From Silvibacterium sp. (GTDB lineage: Bacteria > Acidobacteriota > Terriglobia > Terriglobales > Acidobacteriaceae), in NCBI GenBank assembly GCA_030037215.1, contig JASHRS010000308.1, positions 1 to 61,948 of the forward strand: a DNA stretch of 61,948 nt. Direction: 5' to 3'. Position numbers and translations under genes: made by a program. Below the pieces are notes generated by a model, which did not search any database, had not been told where the DNA came from, and saw nothing but the letters and a program-made list of their open reading frames with translations. This document shows, one piece after another, positions 1-8,931 of the stretch (positions are counted from its first letter, which is position 1; every line of letters starts with the position of its first letter).

Positions 1-494
1 AGGAAGGGGTCTTCGCCATAAGTCTCCTGCCCGCGGCCCCAACGCGGGTCGCGAAAGATATTGACGTTCGGCGCCCAAAACGTCAGCCCGAAAAACATCT
101 CGTGGTCGTTTTCGCGCATGGCCTGGTTGTACTTGGCCCGCGCTTCGGTAGAGATGGTCTGTGCCATGCGATGCACCAGGTTTGTGTCCCAGGTTGCGGC
201 CATGCCGATGACCTGCGGAAAGTTGGTTGCGTAGCCGGCGAATGCGACGCCATGCAGCCCTTCATTCCACCAGTCGTATTTCGGCACGCCAAGCCGCGGA
301 ATGGCCGCCGCGTGGTCCTGCATCTCGGATACCTTCTCCTCGAGCGTCATACGGTGAATCAGATCATCGACACGCTGCTCGATGGGAAGCGCGGGATTCA
401 TATAAGGCAGCGTTTGCAGGTCCGGCGATTGCTGCGCGAACATTGGCAGAGGAACGAAGAACGCAGGCAGCAGCAGCCATAATACCCGCCGCAT
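1..494 (-). CDS. GH3 beta-xylosidase/beta-glucosidase, 3' part cut by window edge
   Basis: The frame is open from ATG at 494 to the window edge, so only the first 164 residues are visible. Residues 1-21 look like a Sec signal peptide ending at an AQ junction (hydrophobic stretch LLLPAFFVPLP). The rest matches the N-terminal catalytic barrel of glycoside hydrolase family 3: DWWNEGLHGVA at 74-84 and DPRWGRGQETYGEDP at 149-163, both typical of the xylosidase-like branch. The protein should act outside the cytoplasm on plant or microbial oligosaccharides. An AGGGAAAG stretch sits just before the ATG and supports this start. The catalytic aspartate and the C-terminal sandwich domain lie outside the window, so the exact substrate cannot be told. 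Confidence 0.88.
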   Translation of the reverse strand, partial: MRRVLWLLLPAFFVPLPMFAQQSPDLQTLPYMNPALPIEQRVDDLIHRMTLEEKVSEMQDHAAAIPRLGVPKYDWWNEGLHGVAFAGYATNFPQVIGMAATWDTNLVHRMAQTISTEARAKYNQAMRENDHEMFFGLTFWAPNVNIFRDPRWGRGQETYGEDPF

Positions 495-883
495 GCAGGC
501 TTTCCCTGGATTGATGCAGCAATGAACCCAACGGCGAACCTGACTTGAAGAGAGAGAGCAATGACCCATGTTCTGCATCGGAAGAGTTCCAGCTCCGTTC
601 GTGAAAAATGGATTTAGTAGAGGAAAAAATCATAACCTCTCGGAATACGCGCCGTACAGCAACTGCGGTTTTCTCTCACCCCAAGTTATGAGCAACAATT
701 TGGTTCGGGGATGAGAGAGTAGCACTCCTGGCCGCCATGAAATCATTGCCAATCGCGAATTTGTGGCCGGCATAGGCTCGCTGCTCTTCCGCAAATAAAC
801 CCCGTCTGCAAATGCCCGTCGCGATATACTGCCGTCCAGCCGCTTCTTCGCTTCAACCAACCTTTCTGAAGGATGAACGCCCC
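495..883. other. Divergent intergenic region between GH3 and amidase genes
   Basis: About 390 bases separate two divergently transcribed exported enzymes. I see no convincing gene here; the short frames on both strands lack family signatures. Promoters for both genes must lie here, but no strong -35/-10 pair or operator-like palindrome could be singled out. The GAAGGA at 868-873 is the ribosome binding site of the amidase. Confidence 0.5.
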
Positions 884-2794
884 ATGCCGCTCGACCGCAG
901 ATCTTTTCTCGCCATCACCAGCAGTGTGGGACTCGCCTCTACGCTCTTTCCCGGTGCCCTCTACACGCTCGCTGCACAAGCACAGGCAACAGACTCAAGC
1001 CAGTCGCAGGCGCCCGATGCCAAACCTCCCGCAATCACGCAGCAAATGATCGATGCGGCAGCCGCGCTTGCCGGAATCAGCGTCACGCCTGAGCAGAGCA
1101 AGATGATGCTCGACGGTCTCAACGAGCAGCGAGGCGGATATTACGCCATCCGCAAACTCAATTTGCCGAATAGCGTTGGGCCCGCCTACGTCTTTGATCC
1201 GCTGCCGCCGGGTGAATCCGTCAGCACAGTCCGCCACGCGCCCATATACAGCCATACTGTCGCCGCCATGCCAAAGAGCCTCGAGGACGCGGCCTTCTAC
1301 ACCGTCCCTGAGCTCGCCGACCTCGTGCGCCGCCGCAAGGTTTCCTCGCTCGATCTTACTCAGATGTACATCGCGCGCCTCAAGCGTTACGATCCGCTGC
1401 TGCACTTCAACATCACGATTACTGAAGAGCGTGCGCTCGCTCAGGCCCGCGAAGCCGACACAGAAATTGCGACCGGAAAATATCGCGGCCCGCTGCATGG
1501 ACTTCCCTGGGGCGCAAAAGACTTGCTCGCCGTCAAAGACTATCCCACCACCTGGGGCGCCGGAGGCTTCGAAAAGCAAACCATCGACGAAGATGCCACC
1601 GTGGTCAAGCGCCTCGATGCTGCCGGAGCCGTCCTCGTCGCGAAGCTTACCCTTGGCGCGCTCGCCATGGGTGACAAATGGTTCGGGGGACGAACGCGCA
1701 ACCCGTGGAACCCGAAGCAGGGCTCCAGTGGCTCATCTGCAGGCCCTGCGTCGGCCACATCCGCTGGATGCGTGGCCTTCTCCATCGGCTCCGAAACCCT
1801 TGGCTCTATTTCCTCGCCATCCACGCGCTGCGGCGTCACCGGCCTGCGTCCCACCTTCGGATTTGTACCGCGTACTGGGGCCATGGCGCTTAGCTGGACC
1901 ATGGACAAACTTGGCCCCATCTGCCGCGGCGTCGAAGACTGCGCCATGGTGCTCGAAGCAATCTACGGCCCCGACGGCCAGGACCTCTCCGTCCGCAACG
2001 CTGCCTTCAACTGGAATGCTGACCTCGACTGGAAAAGCCTGCGCGTCGGCTACATCGCCAGCGAATTCGAGCCGGACAAAGTACCTGCACCGCCCACCAC
2101 CCCATTACTTGGCCCGCCGCCGCAGTCGCAAAAGTCCAAACAAGCCGAAACCGAGGAACAAAAGAAAAATCGCGAGGAACACGAGCGTGAAGCTGCCTCC
2201 TTCCGCGCCCGCCGCACCTACGACCGTAAATACGATCTGGCCGCACTCGACAAGCTGCGCTCCATGGGCGTCAACCTCGTCTCGCTCTCGCTCCCCGACC
2301 TTCCTTACGACGCAATGGTTCCGCTCCTTACTGCTGAGGCCGCAGCTGCCTTCGACGACCTCACACTCTCCGGGCGCGATAAGCTGCTTACCGAGCAGGG
2401 CGTCGAAGATTGGCCCAACCAGTTCCGCATTGCTCGCTTCTACCCCGCCGTCGAGTACATCCAGGCCAACCGCGCCCGCTCGCTCGCCATCCGCCAGGTC
2501 TCTGCGCTGTTCCAGCAAGTCGACGTCATCGTCGCCTCTACCAACAGCGAGCAGCTTGTCGTCACCAACCTCACCGGACACCCCGCTTGTATTGTTCCTA
2601 ACGGCCTGCGTGGCCCGGACGCGCCACCTCCGCCCGGCGTCGATACCGGCGACGACGACCAGATCGGTGGCCCCGGCACACCTGTCAGCATCACCCTCCT
2701 CGGTGGCCATTATCAGGATGCAAAGCTCTGCGCTTTCGCCCGCGCCTATCAGGAGGCAACCGGCTTCCAGAAGCTCCACCCGAAATTGAGCTGA
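884..2794 (+). CDS. Tat-exported amidase (amidase signature family)
   Basis: A 636-residue amidase-signature hydrolase, which would cleave an amide bond with a Ser-cisSer-Lys triad. The lysine lies in LPWGAKDLL near residue 212, the Gly/Ser-rich loop QGSSGSSAGPAS near 280-287, and the nucleophile serine in GSETLGSISS near 308. The start at 884 is preferred over an upstream in-frame codon at 812: it has GAAGGA about 10 bases upstream and begins MPLDRRSFLA, a twin-arginine signal followed by a hydrophobic stretch. A charged Lys/Glu-rich insert lies near residues 415-445. The usual GG before the nucleophile is LG here. It stands alone ahead of an ABC ATPase gene. The substrate is unknown. Confidence 0.88.
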   Translation: MPLDRRSFLAITSSVGLASTLFPGALYTLAAQAQATDSSQSQAPDAKPPAITQQMIDAAAALAGISVTPEQSKMMLDGLNEQRGGYYAIRKLNLPNSVGPAYVFDPLPPGESVSTVRHAPIYSHTVAAMPKSLEDAAFYTVPELADLVRRRKVSSLDLTQMYIARLKRYDPLLHFNITITEERALAQAREADTEIATGKYRGPLHGLPWGAKDLLAVKDYPTTWGAGGFEKQTIDEDATVVKRLDAAGAVLVAKLTLGALAMGDKWFGGRTRNPWNPKQGSSGSSAGPASATSAGCVAFSIGSETLGSISSPSTRCGVTGLRPTFGFVPRTGAMALSWTMDKLGPICRGVEDCAMVLEAIYGPDGQDLSVRNAAFNWNADLDWKSLRVGYIASEFEPDKVPAPPTTPLLGPPPQSQKSKQAETEEQKKNREEHEREAASFRARRTYDRKYDLAALDKLRSMGVNLVSLSLPDLPYDAMVPLLTAEAAAAFDDLTLSGRDKLLTEQGVEDWPNQFRIARFYPAVEYIQANRARSLAIRQVSALFQQVDVIVASTNSEQLVVTNLTGHPACIVPNGLRGPDAPPPPGVDTGDDDQIGGPGTPVSITLLGGHYQDAKLCAFARAYQEATGFQKLHPKLS

Positions 2795-2832
2795 CTTGCC
2801 CGCAAGGCGCTGACTCGCTAACTTGCTGATAT

Positions 2833-3594
2833 ATGCCCCTGCTCGAAGCTCGCCATCTGGCCAAAACCTACGAACATGGCGCACTCGCCGTCAACAATGT
2901 CTCCTTCACGATCGAGCGGGGCGAAACCCTCGGTCTTGTCGGAGAATCCGGCTCTGGTAAATCGACCATTGCTCGCATGGTCACGGGCCTCATTGCGCCC
3001 ACCAGCGGCGAGGTACTTTTCGATAACCAGCCGCTGACAGGAATTCCTGCGGGCAAACTCCGCCAGCTTCGCCGCCGGCTGCAGATCGTCTTCCAGGATC
3101 CTTACGCCGCGCTCAATCCGCGCATGCGTGTGAGGGACATCGTCGCCGAGCCGCTCATCATCCATCGCGCCTGCCCGCACAGTGAGCTACGCGACAAAGT
3201 GGCTGGACTGCTTCGCGCTACAGGCCTTGATGAGTCCGCCACGTCCCGCTATCCGCACGAATTTTCCGGAGGCCAGCGGCAGCGCATCAACATCGCACGC
3301 GCCCTCGCTCTGCGCCCCGATCTCATCGTTCTCGACGAGCCGCTCTCCGCACTCGATGTTAGCGTTGCTGCACAAATCGCCAACCTGCTGCGCAATCTCC
3401 AGCGTGAATTCTCGCTCACCTATCTTTTCATCTCGCATTCCATGCCCATGGTGCGCTATCTCTCCACGAGCATTGCCGTGCTACACCATGGCCGCATGGT
3501 CGAATACGGAAGCGCTGAACAAATCTGCACCGCGCCGCGCGAGCCTTACACGCAAACCCTGATTGCCGCCACGCCCGAAATCCGAATCGCGTAA
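2833..3594 (+). CDS. ABC transporter ATP-binding protein, oligopeptide/dipeptide type (DppF/OppF-like)
   Basis: A 253-residue ATPase subunit of the peptide/nickel ABC importer class. All catalytic motifs are visible: Walker A GESGSGKST (about 37-45), Q-loop FQDPYAALNPR, signature FSGGQRQR, Walker B LIVLDEPLSALD and H-loop ISHS. The YAALNPR stretch after the Q-loop is typical of OppF/DppF. It is shorter than usual (family about 320 residues) and ends just after the PYTQTL region, so the C-terminal oligopeptide-family extension is reduced. No permease, binding protein or partner ATPase is adjacent; it lies 38 bases after the amidase gene and 23 before an exporter gene. It must pair with membrane subunits encoded elsewhere or be an orphan. 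Confidence 0.88.
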   Translation: MPLLEARHLAKTYEHGALAVNNVSFTIERGETLGLVGESGSGKSTIARMVTGLIAPTSGEVLFDNQPLTGIPAGKLRQLRRRLQIVFQDPYAALNPRMRVRDIVAEPLIIHRACPHSELRDKVAGLLRATGLDESATSRYPHEFSGGQRQRINIARALALRPDLIVLDEPLSALDVSVAAQIANLLRNLQREFSLTYLFISHSMPMVRYLSTSIAVLHHGRMVEYGSAEQICTAPREPYTQTLIAATPEIRIA

Positions 3595-3617
3595 GCTTCC
3601 AATAAAATCCAAGTAGA

Positions 3618-4418
3618 ATGCACACTGCCTTCCTTCGCCATTCCCTCGCCTCGCGTTATCTTCTGCTCGCTTCCGCAGCTTTCCTTGGCGGATTCATCAA
3701 CTCCATCGCCGGAGGCGGCGGCTTTGTCGCCTTCCCTTCACTGCTCAAAAGCGGACTGCTGCCTATTGAAGCCAACGCCACCACCACCGTCGCGTTGTGG
3801 CCCGGGCAGTTCACCTCTATTGCCGGATACCGCGAGGAGCTGCGCCGTCATCTGGGCCTCGTGATCCCCGTCGCTGTCGTCGCTCTCATCGGTGGCTTCG
3901 CCGGAGCTTTCACTCTCCTGCACAATAGTCAGCAGTCGTTCCTGCGCCTCGTACCATACCTGTTTCTGCTCGGATCAACCACCTTTGCCCTTAGCGGTCC
4001 TGTTTCGCGCGCCGTCAAGCGCCGCACCGAGCAGCATCACCAAGAAGAACACGTCTTGCTCATCCCGCTTCTCATCGCGCTGCTGTGTGTCTGCTATTAC
4101 ATCGGCTACTTCGGCGCCGGAGCCGGTCTGCTCGTCATGACCGCCCTTGCCTTCTGCGGAGTTGAGCATATCGCGGAGATCAACTCCCTTAAAGTTGTCA
4201 CCACTACTGTCGCCAATGGAGTCGCCTGCATCACCTTCATCGTTCACAGCGCCGTTGCATGGCGTGACTGCTGGTACATGATGATCGCCTGCGCCGTCGG
4301 CGGATACACTGGCGCCCGCAACAGCCGCCGCGTCAGTGACAAGGTCCTGCGCCCCATCATCATCGTCTTCGGCTTCTCACTCGCCATTTATTTCTTCACC
4401 CACAGGAGCGCGTTTTAA
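3618..4418 (+). CDS. TSUP family membrane transporter (TauE/SafE-like)
   Basis: A 266-residue polytopic inner-membrane protein of the TSUP/TauE-SafE family, whose members move sulfite, sulfoacetate or other organosulfur anions. The family mark GGFINSIAGGGGFVAFPSL lies near residues 24-42. The two repeated halves are visible, with the second Gly-rich helix YIGYFGAGAGLLVMTAL near 157-173, separated by a charged cytoplasmic loop rich in Arg/His/Glu near 130-142. Its stop codon overlaps the start of the next gene by one base (TAATG), so the two membrane proteins are probably translated together. The substrate cannot be deduced. Confidence 0.85.
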   Translation: MHTAFLRHSLASRYLLLASAAFLGGFINSIAGGGGFVAFPSLLKSGLLPIEANATTTVALWPGQFTSIAGYREELRRHLGLVIPVAVVALIGGFAGAFTLLHNSQQSFLRLVPYLFLLGSTTFALSGPVSRAVKRRTEQHHQEEHVLLIPLLIALLCVCYYIGYFGAGAGLLVMTALAFCGVEHIAEINSLKVVTTTVANGVACITFIVHSAVAWRDCWYMMIACAVGGYTGARNSRRVSDKVLRPIIIVFGFSLAIYFFTHRSAF

Positions 4419-4690
4419 TGCGTCCGGAATTTGGGGTTGTTAATTTCATCGGTTCGTTGGCCGCCATCTGCACCACCATCGCATTTGTGCCGCAGCTTGT
4501 GCGTGTCTACCGCCTGCGCACGGCGCGCGACATTTCACTGATTACATTCCTCGTCTTTTCGCTCGGAGTTTTTCTCTGGTTGCTTTACGGCCTCTTCATT
4601 CATTCGCTGCCCATCATCTTTGCCAACGGAGCCACGCTGGTGCTGGCCATGGCCATCCTGTCTCTGAAGCTTCTCTATGGACGGGATTAG
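4418..4690 (+). CDS. SemiSWEET-type sugar transporter (PQ-loop/MtN3 family)
   Basis: A 90-residue protein with three predicted transmembrane helices, the size of a bacterial SemiSWEET, which dimerises to form a sugar uniporter. The PQ-loop motif FVPQLVRVYRLRTARDIS near residues 21-38 is diagnostic, followed by FLVFSLGVFLWLLYGL and a third helix. The start codon overlaps the stop of the TSUP gene by one base, which points to translational coupling. Function by family is facilitated sugar (sucrose or glucose) diffusion. The link to a TSUP transporter is unusual and its meaning unknown. Confidence 0.85.
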   Translation: MRPEFGVVNFIGSLAAICTTIAFVPQLVRVYRLRTARDISLITFLVFSLGVFLWLLYGLFIHSLPIIFANGATLVLAMAILSLKLLYGRD

Positions 4691-4739
4691 CAGCTGGGAT
4701 TAGCCTTCATGCCATCCTCTGCGGGAAAATAGAGTTAGC

Positions 4740-5177
4740 ATGAGCCACGAGGGCATTCGTTTCGTCACAAAAGAACAGATGGAGCAGGAAGAACGCGAGC
4801 AGCGCGAGCTTCCAGCAGATGCAAGACAGCCTGCGAAAGTCCGCGTGCATAAATCCGAAGGCACCGGTCTCGAAATCGACTGGAAAGACGGCCACCACAG
4901 CGCCTGGAGCTTTGCCTGGCTGCGCTATGCTTGCCCCTGCGCCACCTGCGATGCTGAGCGCGAACAATTAGGGCGCGTCCCCGGCGAGCCCAAACCAAAA
5001 GAGGCAACCCTCCTGCCCATGTACCAGGCTCCGCCGCGTCCTGAATCCGTCACGCCGGTCGGGAACTACGCCCTCACGTTCACATGGAACGACGGCCACA
5101 AGAGCGGAATCTACTCGTGGGACTATTTGAGGCGGCATTGCCAGTGCGAGGAATGCAGGTCCGCTTCAACACGATAA
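4740..5177 (+). CDS. DUF971 family protein with cysteine clusters
   Basis: A 145-residue soluble protein with a DUF971 domain (related to the N-terminal domain of gamma-butyrobetaine hydroxylase). DUF971 proteins often occur near or fused to Fe-S cluster assembly ATPases of the Mrp/ApbC type. The domain starts with LEIDWKDGHHSAWSFAWLR (about 42-60) and is followed by CPCATC. It ends with FTWNDGHKSGIYSWDYLR and CQCEEC, so two CxCxxC groups could bind metal. An acidic, Gln/Glu-rich N-terminus of about 35 residues precedes the domain. It faces the LOG gene convergently, with 25 bases between the stops and no clear terminator. The biochemical role of the family is not established. Confidence 0.8.
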   Translation: MSHEGIRFVTKEQMEQEEREQRELPADARQPAKVRVHKSEGTGLEIDWKDGHHSAWSFAWLRYACPCATCDAEREQLGRVPGEPKPKEATLLPMYQAPPRPESVTPVGNYALTFTWNDGHKSGIYSWDYLRRHCQCEECRSASTR

Positions 5178-5202
5178 TGCCGCTCTCACTTCACTAACTC
5201 AT

Positions 5203-5796
5203 TCAACCTCTTGTTATGCGTGGAACCTCATCCAGCGCACCCCACTCGTGCTCCACAATCTTCAGAGCCTCGTCCACATCCCGCGCCACCAGGATTAAGT
5301 CGCGGTCTTTTTGTTTCAGAAACCCCTCGCTCACACACCGGTCTAAAAATTGGAGCAGCGGATCGTAAAAGCCACCGAGATTCACGAGCACGCATGGTTT
5401 TGCGTGAATACGCAGCTTCGCCCACGTCGCAATTTCGATAAATTCATCCAGCGTTCCGTAGCCTCCCGGAAGCGCCACAAACGCATCCGCGCGCTCCGCC
5501 TGCAGAGCCTTGCGTTCATGCATCGTCCGCACCACATGCAGTTCCGTCAGCCCCTTGTGGCCGATTTCGAGGTCCATAATCACGTCGGGAATCACTCCCA
5601 CGACTTCGCCGCCTGCCTTCAGTGCGCCATCTGCCAGCGCGCCCATCGCGCCTACGGTCGCGCCGCCATAGACTGCGCCGTAGCCTCGTTCGGCAATTTT
5701 GCGCCCCAGTTCCTGTGCCGTTGCAAGATACTCCGGCCTAGCTCCATCCATCGACGCACAGAACACCCCGATCCATTTCTTCGACTTGTTCACCAT
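5203..5796 (-). CDS. LOG family protein (TIGR00730, cytokinin riboside 5'-monophosphate phosphoribohydrolase-like)
   Basis: A 197-residue Rossmann-like protein of the LOG/lysine-decarboxylase-like family. The signature PGGYGTLDE is present near residues 109-117, together with the upstream arginine of VRTMHERK that completes the active site. An early GVFCASMDG and YGGATVGAMGALADGAL (about 40-56) bind the nucleotide. Family members remove ribose 5-phosphate from modified adenosine monophosphates; in bacteria they may act as nucleotide housekeepers. ATG at 5796 is the only good start. The gene is single, convergent with the DUF971 gene. Confidence 0.88.
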   Translation of the reverse strand: MVNKSKKWIGVFCASMDGARPEYLATAQELGRKIAERGYGAVYGGATVGAMGALADGALKAGGEVVGVIPDVIMDLEIGHKGLTELHVVRTMHERKALQAERADAFVALPGGYGTLDEFIEIATWAKLRIHAKPCVLVNLGGFYDPLLQFLDRCVSEGFLKQKDRDLILVARDVDEALKIVEHEWGALDEVPRITRG

Positions 5797-5844
5797 TGTG
5801 AAACCAGTCTAACTGCCCCTTAGTCGACGTCAAAAACCGCGGGC

Positions 5845-7329
5845 TTATTTTGCGAAGATAACAAGTGCGGCGCTGACGGGTGCCATCGCAATCTGGAAGC
5901 TTCCGGCAGTCACAGAAATACTCTCAATGCTCTGTGCCCCCTGGATGGTGCCGTCCGTGCTCCCGTCGAATGTCTGCCCGGCGAAGGCCACTCCGTTCAA
6001 TGAGAGATACGAAGGCGCGGTCAGGCGAAGGACCGAGGCATGCATAAACCCAGCCAACGAAACCTGAATGGTTCCGGAAGCTGTTGTGTCCTTATTGATC
6101 AGCGAGAGGCGCACTGTCCCCGACGAATCGATTGTCGCCCACACCTTCAGGTTCGCATTCGTGGATACTTCCACTGGAAGCAGGCTGGAGTTGTGCGCCG
6201 TCGCCTGTTCGAAAAAAAGCATCCCATAGTAAATCGGATTTACGGCCGCAAGCTGGTAAGTGGTTTGGCCGTTGGCCGTCGTGATCACAAAGGAGAACGG
6301 TGCGCCGCCCTGCCCATTGCTGAAGTGCCAGTTCACTCCGTCGACACCAACGCTTGCATACTCGAACATTGTGTCGATGGCCCACAGAGCGGAGCTGAAC
6401 GTGTCGCTCAAACCGCCTTCGCTGTCGCACGCAATTGAATTGATTTCGCCGATGCGGAACGGAAGCCCGTACCCATGCACGACCGAAACCGCCGAAGCAA
6501 CATCCGACGCACCCGAAGTCGCGCTTGCGTTGAGCAACAGAAAGTTTGAAGGCAGCGACACATTGCCTTCGCATAGATCGCCCGGATAAAAGTGCTGGCT
6601 GAATCCGCGTAGGCTCAGGTGCTCAGCCGAAGTATAGGCAGGTGTGTCGCTCAACATTTGCGAGTGCGCCCAGGAAGCACCGAGTAACAGCGTTCCGGAA
6701 GGCAGCAATGGAGAGATGCTTTGTCTCCAGGTATTGAAGTCCTTAAGATAATCCTGAAAGGTATACGGAGGACTGCGCAGACCCGAGCTCACATACAGGT
6801 CCGGTTCATTGCCGATCTCAATTGCGTCCAGATACCCCGCCGGCATTTGTTCGATATAGGCCTTCGCCTGATCCCGCGCAAGACTTACGTTGTCAGCGCC
6901 GAGATTTACACCCAGATAGAAATGCGCCCCGAGATCGCGTGCCATTTCCGCAAAAGGCAGCGCGCTGTCTGGTGCAGGCTCACCGCTGGTGTCTGTGCTG
7001 TTGCCGCCAATCCGGATTACCATCGGCCCAGCGCCATAGACCAGCAGGTTGCGGATGAGTGTTCTATAGATCGTGTTCACGCCCGTCTCGGAACTGCCCA
7101 TCATCTGCCGCCCGCCACCCCATTCATTTGCAAGGCCCAGGAATTGCGGCGAGATGAGCAACCCCGGATCTCCCCCAACAGAGACCGTGGCCAGATATGG
7201 AGACGCAGATGAAAGCGGCGTATACGATGCAGCTGGAGAAGGTCCACCGCGGCTGCCGCATCCCGCAACTGTGCTGAGAACGATGCTTAGCAGCAAGCAG
7301 CATGCTTTTCCTAACCGGCGGGCGCCCAT
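5845..7329 (-). CDS. GH79-family glycosidase lipoprotein (beta-glucuronidase/heparanase-like)
   Basis: A 494-residue exported glycosidase. The N-terminus MGARRLGKACCLLLSIV ends in the lipobox VAGC near residue 24, so it should be lipid-anchored. The catalytic barrel shows IRIGGNSTD near 106-114, EIGNEPDLY near 171-179 (acid/base Glu) and FRIGEINSIACD near 291-302 (nucleophile Glu). This is the layout of GH79, whose characterised acidobacterial member from Acidobacterium capsulatum is a beta-glucuronidase. The last 110 residues form a beta-rich C-terminal domain. It lies 135 bases downstream of the exopolysaccharide transferase gene on the same strand. This suggests it trims uronic-acid-containing surface or plant polysaccharide; the link to the cluster is inference. 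Confidence 0.82.
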   Translation of the reverse strand: MGARRLGKACCLLLSIVLSTVAGCGSRGGPSPAASYTPLSSASPYLATVSVGGDPGLLISPQFLGLANEWGGGRQMMGSSETGVNTIYRTLIRNLLVYGAGPMVIRIGGNSTDTSGEPAPDSALPFAEMARDLGAHFYLGVNLGADNVSLARDQAKAYIEQMPAGYLDAIEIGNEPDLYVSSGLRSPPYTFQDYLKDFNTWRQSISPLLPSGTLLLGASWAHSQMLSDTPAYTSAEHLSLRGFSQHFYPGDLCEGNVSLPSNFLLLNASATSGASDVASAVSVVHGYGLPFRIGEINSIACDSEGGLSDTFSSALWAIDTMFEYASVGVDGVNWHFSNGQGGAPFSFVITTANGQTTYQLAAVNPIYYGMLFFEQATAHNSSLLPVEVSTNANLKVWATIDSSGTVRLSLINKDTTASGTIQVSLAGFMHASVLRLTAPSYLSLNGVAFAGQTFDGSTDGTIQGAQSIESISVTAGSFQIAMAPVSAALVIFAK

Positions 7330-7464
7330 TTACCTTTGCCTCCGCCTGGCATATCGGCGGGAAGGGCAAAGGAAATATGGAGCGCACTAGAATGGGGCAG
7401 CCGGACGCGCTTCACTGCAACGAACTGCCTGAAGTCAGCGAGATGCCGAACAGGCTAACCGGCT

Positions 7465-8931
7465 TCAGATTCCGTGCATGGCGAAAAATGCAGTATGCAC
7501 TAGAATCGCGAGATCCATGCACAACGTGCGATTCCGTATGTAGTACAGGTCATACTGAATGCATTCATGGATCTGAGCGGAGCGGTCGGCGCTGAGCTGC
7601 CATATGCCCGTGATTCCGGGGACAGCCTGCAGCCGCTGCCGCTGCCGCGCATCGTACCTTTCTACAATGAAAGGCATCTCCGGACGCGGCCCAACCAGTG
7701 ACATGTCCCCGAACAGAACATTGAAAAGCTGAGGAACTTCATCAAGACTGGTCCTGCGCAGGAATCTTCCAAACCGCGTAATTCTAGGATCCGCGGATTC
7801 GGTGGGGGAAAAGCTGTACTTCGGGGCATCCACATGCATGGACCGGAATTTGTACATCCTGAACAGACGGCCATTTCGACCGACGCGGTTCTGAACGAAC
7901 AAAACCGACCCGAATGAATCCAGCCGCACCAGAAGAGCGATCAGCAGCAAGGCAGGACTCGCCAGAACCAGAAGCAAAAAAGACACCGTGACATCAAGAG
8001 CTCTCTTAGCGATTTTATAGTGCCACGGTGTGATCGTATTGCTAAGGGAGGTCAGGAGCAGACCATCAATGTCAATCGACTCCATCCAATAATTGTCTTC
8101 CACGATTGCGCCGCGAAGAAACGCTACCTGGATTCCGGCCTCGCGCGTGGCATCGGATATGCTTGAAAATTTCTCCAGGCTCAGGCTTGGAATGGCAATC
8201 ACCAGTCGGTCGCACTGCCAGTTTTCGAGCAGGGATACTGAGGTTGGACCGTGAAGCACCGGCACTGAACGCAACTTCCGGTAGCCAAGCTCAAATATCT
8301 CCTGACCGGCCAGCGCAGGGTCATCGTCGATAATCGCTACTGGCTGCAGGCCTAGCTTCGGCGAGTGCAGCAGCGCCGACAAAACTCGTCGGCCGGTGTA
8401 GCCCGCTCCATAAATAAGAACCCGCTCGGTCCCGATCCCAGCCGCATGCAACCTTCTTACGAGAGTAAAAAAAACATACTTCTGCAACACCAGAAGAATG
8501 GGTGCCACTATGAAAGTGAAGAGTAGGGTAGCACGAGAGAGAGGTCTGCCCAGAACAAGCGTCACCGGGAACAGTAGCAACATGGCCTGCGCGGGAATAC
8601 GTATCGCGCGCTCGGTCTCCCGGATACGAAGCAGGCTACCGCCCCCGCGATAAGCGCCATCGTTCCCAAGTAGCAATGTAATCAGCAGTCCCAGGACAAA
8701 CCCGACCACCGCAATTTCCTTCGCCGGATAGTCGATGTGCCGGCCTATGTGCAGGAAGTAATAAATCACATAGCCAACGTAGAAGCTGATGAGCCCCGTC
8801 AGAATGTCCAAGACAACTTCCACGCAGGTCGTCAGCCGCTGGAACAATCCGGCAGACAATCTTCGTTGTTCCTTTGGAATCGGAAAAGCATCAACACCGA
8901 TCTTCCGAATCGTCGACTGCGGAACACCCAT
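7465..8931 (-). CDS. Undecaprenyl-phosphate sugar-1-phosphate transferase (exopolysaccharide polyprenyl glycosylphosphotransferase)
   Basis: A 488-residue initiating transferase that loads the first sugar phosphate onto undecaprenyl phosphate at the inner membrane. The N-terminal half has about five transmembrane helices plus a CoA-binding-like Rossmann segment (GERVLIYGAGYTGRRVL). The C-terminal catalytic domain begins with KRALDVTVSFLLLVLASP and contains GRNGRLFRMYKFRSM, RRTSLDEVPQLFNVLFGDMSLVGPRPE and PGITGIWQLS, all standard for the WcaJ/GumD/EpsE family. I chose ATG at 8931 over an in-frame TTG at 8955 because GGGGGAGAGG stands about 5 bases before it. It is separated by 565 bases from the rest of the exopolysaccharide genes and so may have its own promoter. 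Confidence 0.92.
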   Translation of the reverse strand: MGVPQSTIRKIGVDAFPIPKEQRRLSAGLFQRLTTCVEVVLDILTGLISFYVGYVIYYFLHIGRHIDYPAKEIAVVGFVLGLLITLLLGNDGAYRGGGSLLRIRETERAIRIPAQAMLLLFPVTLVLGRPLSRATLLFTFIVAPILLVLQKYVFFTLVRRLHAAGIGTERVLIYGAGYTGRRVLSALLHSPKLGLQPVAIIDDDPALAGQEIFELGYRKLRSVPVLHGPTSVSLLENWQCDRLVIAIPSLSLEKFSSISDATREAGIQVAFLRGAIVEDNYWMESIDIDGLLLTSLSNTITPWHYKIAKRALDVTVSFLLLVLASPALLLIALLVRLDSFGSVLFVQNRVGRNGRLFRMYKFRSMHVDAPKYSFSPTESADPRITRFGRFLRRTSLDEVPQLFNVLFGDMSLVGPRPEMPFIVERYDARQRQRLQAVPGITGIWQLSADRSAQIHECIQYDLYYIRNRTLCMDLAILVHTAFFAMHGI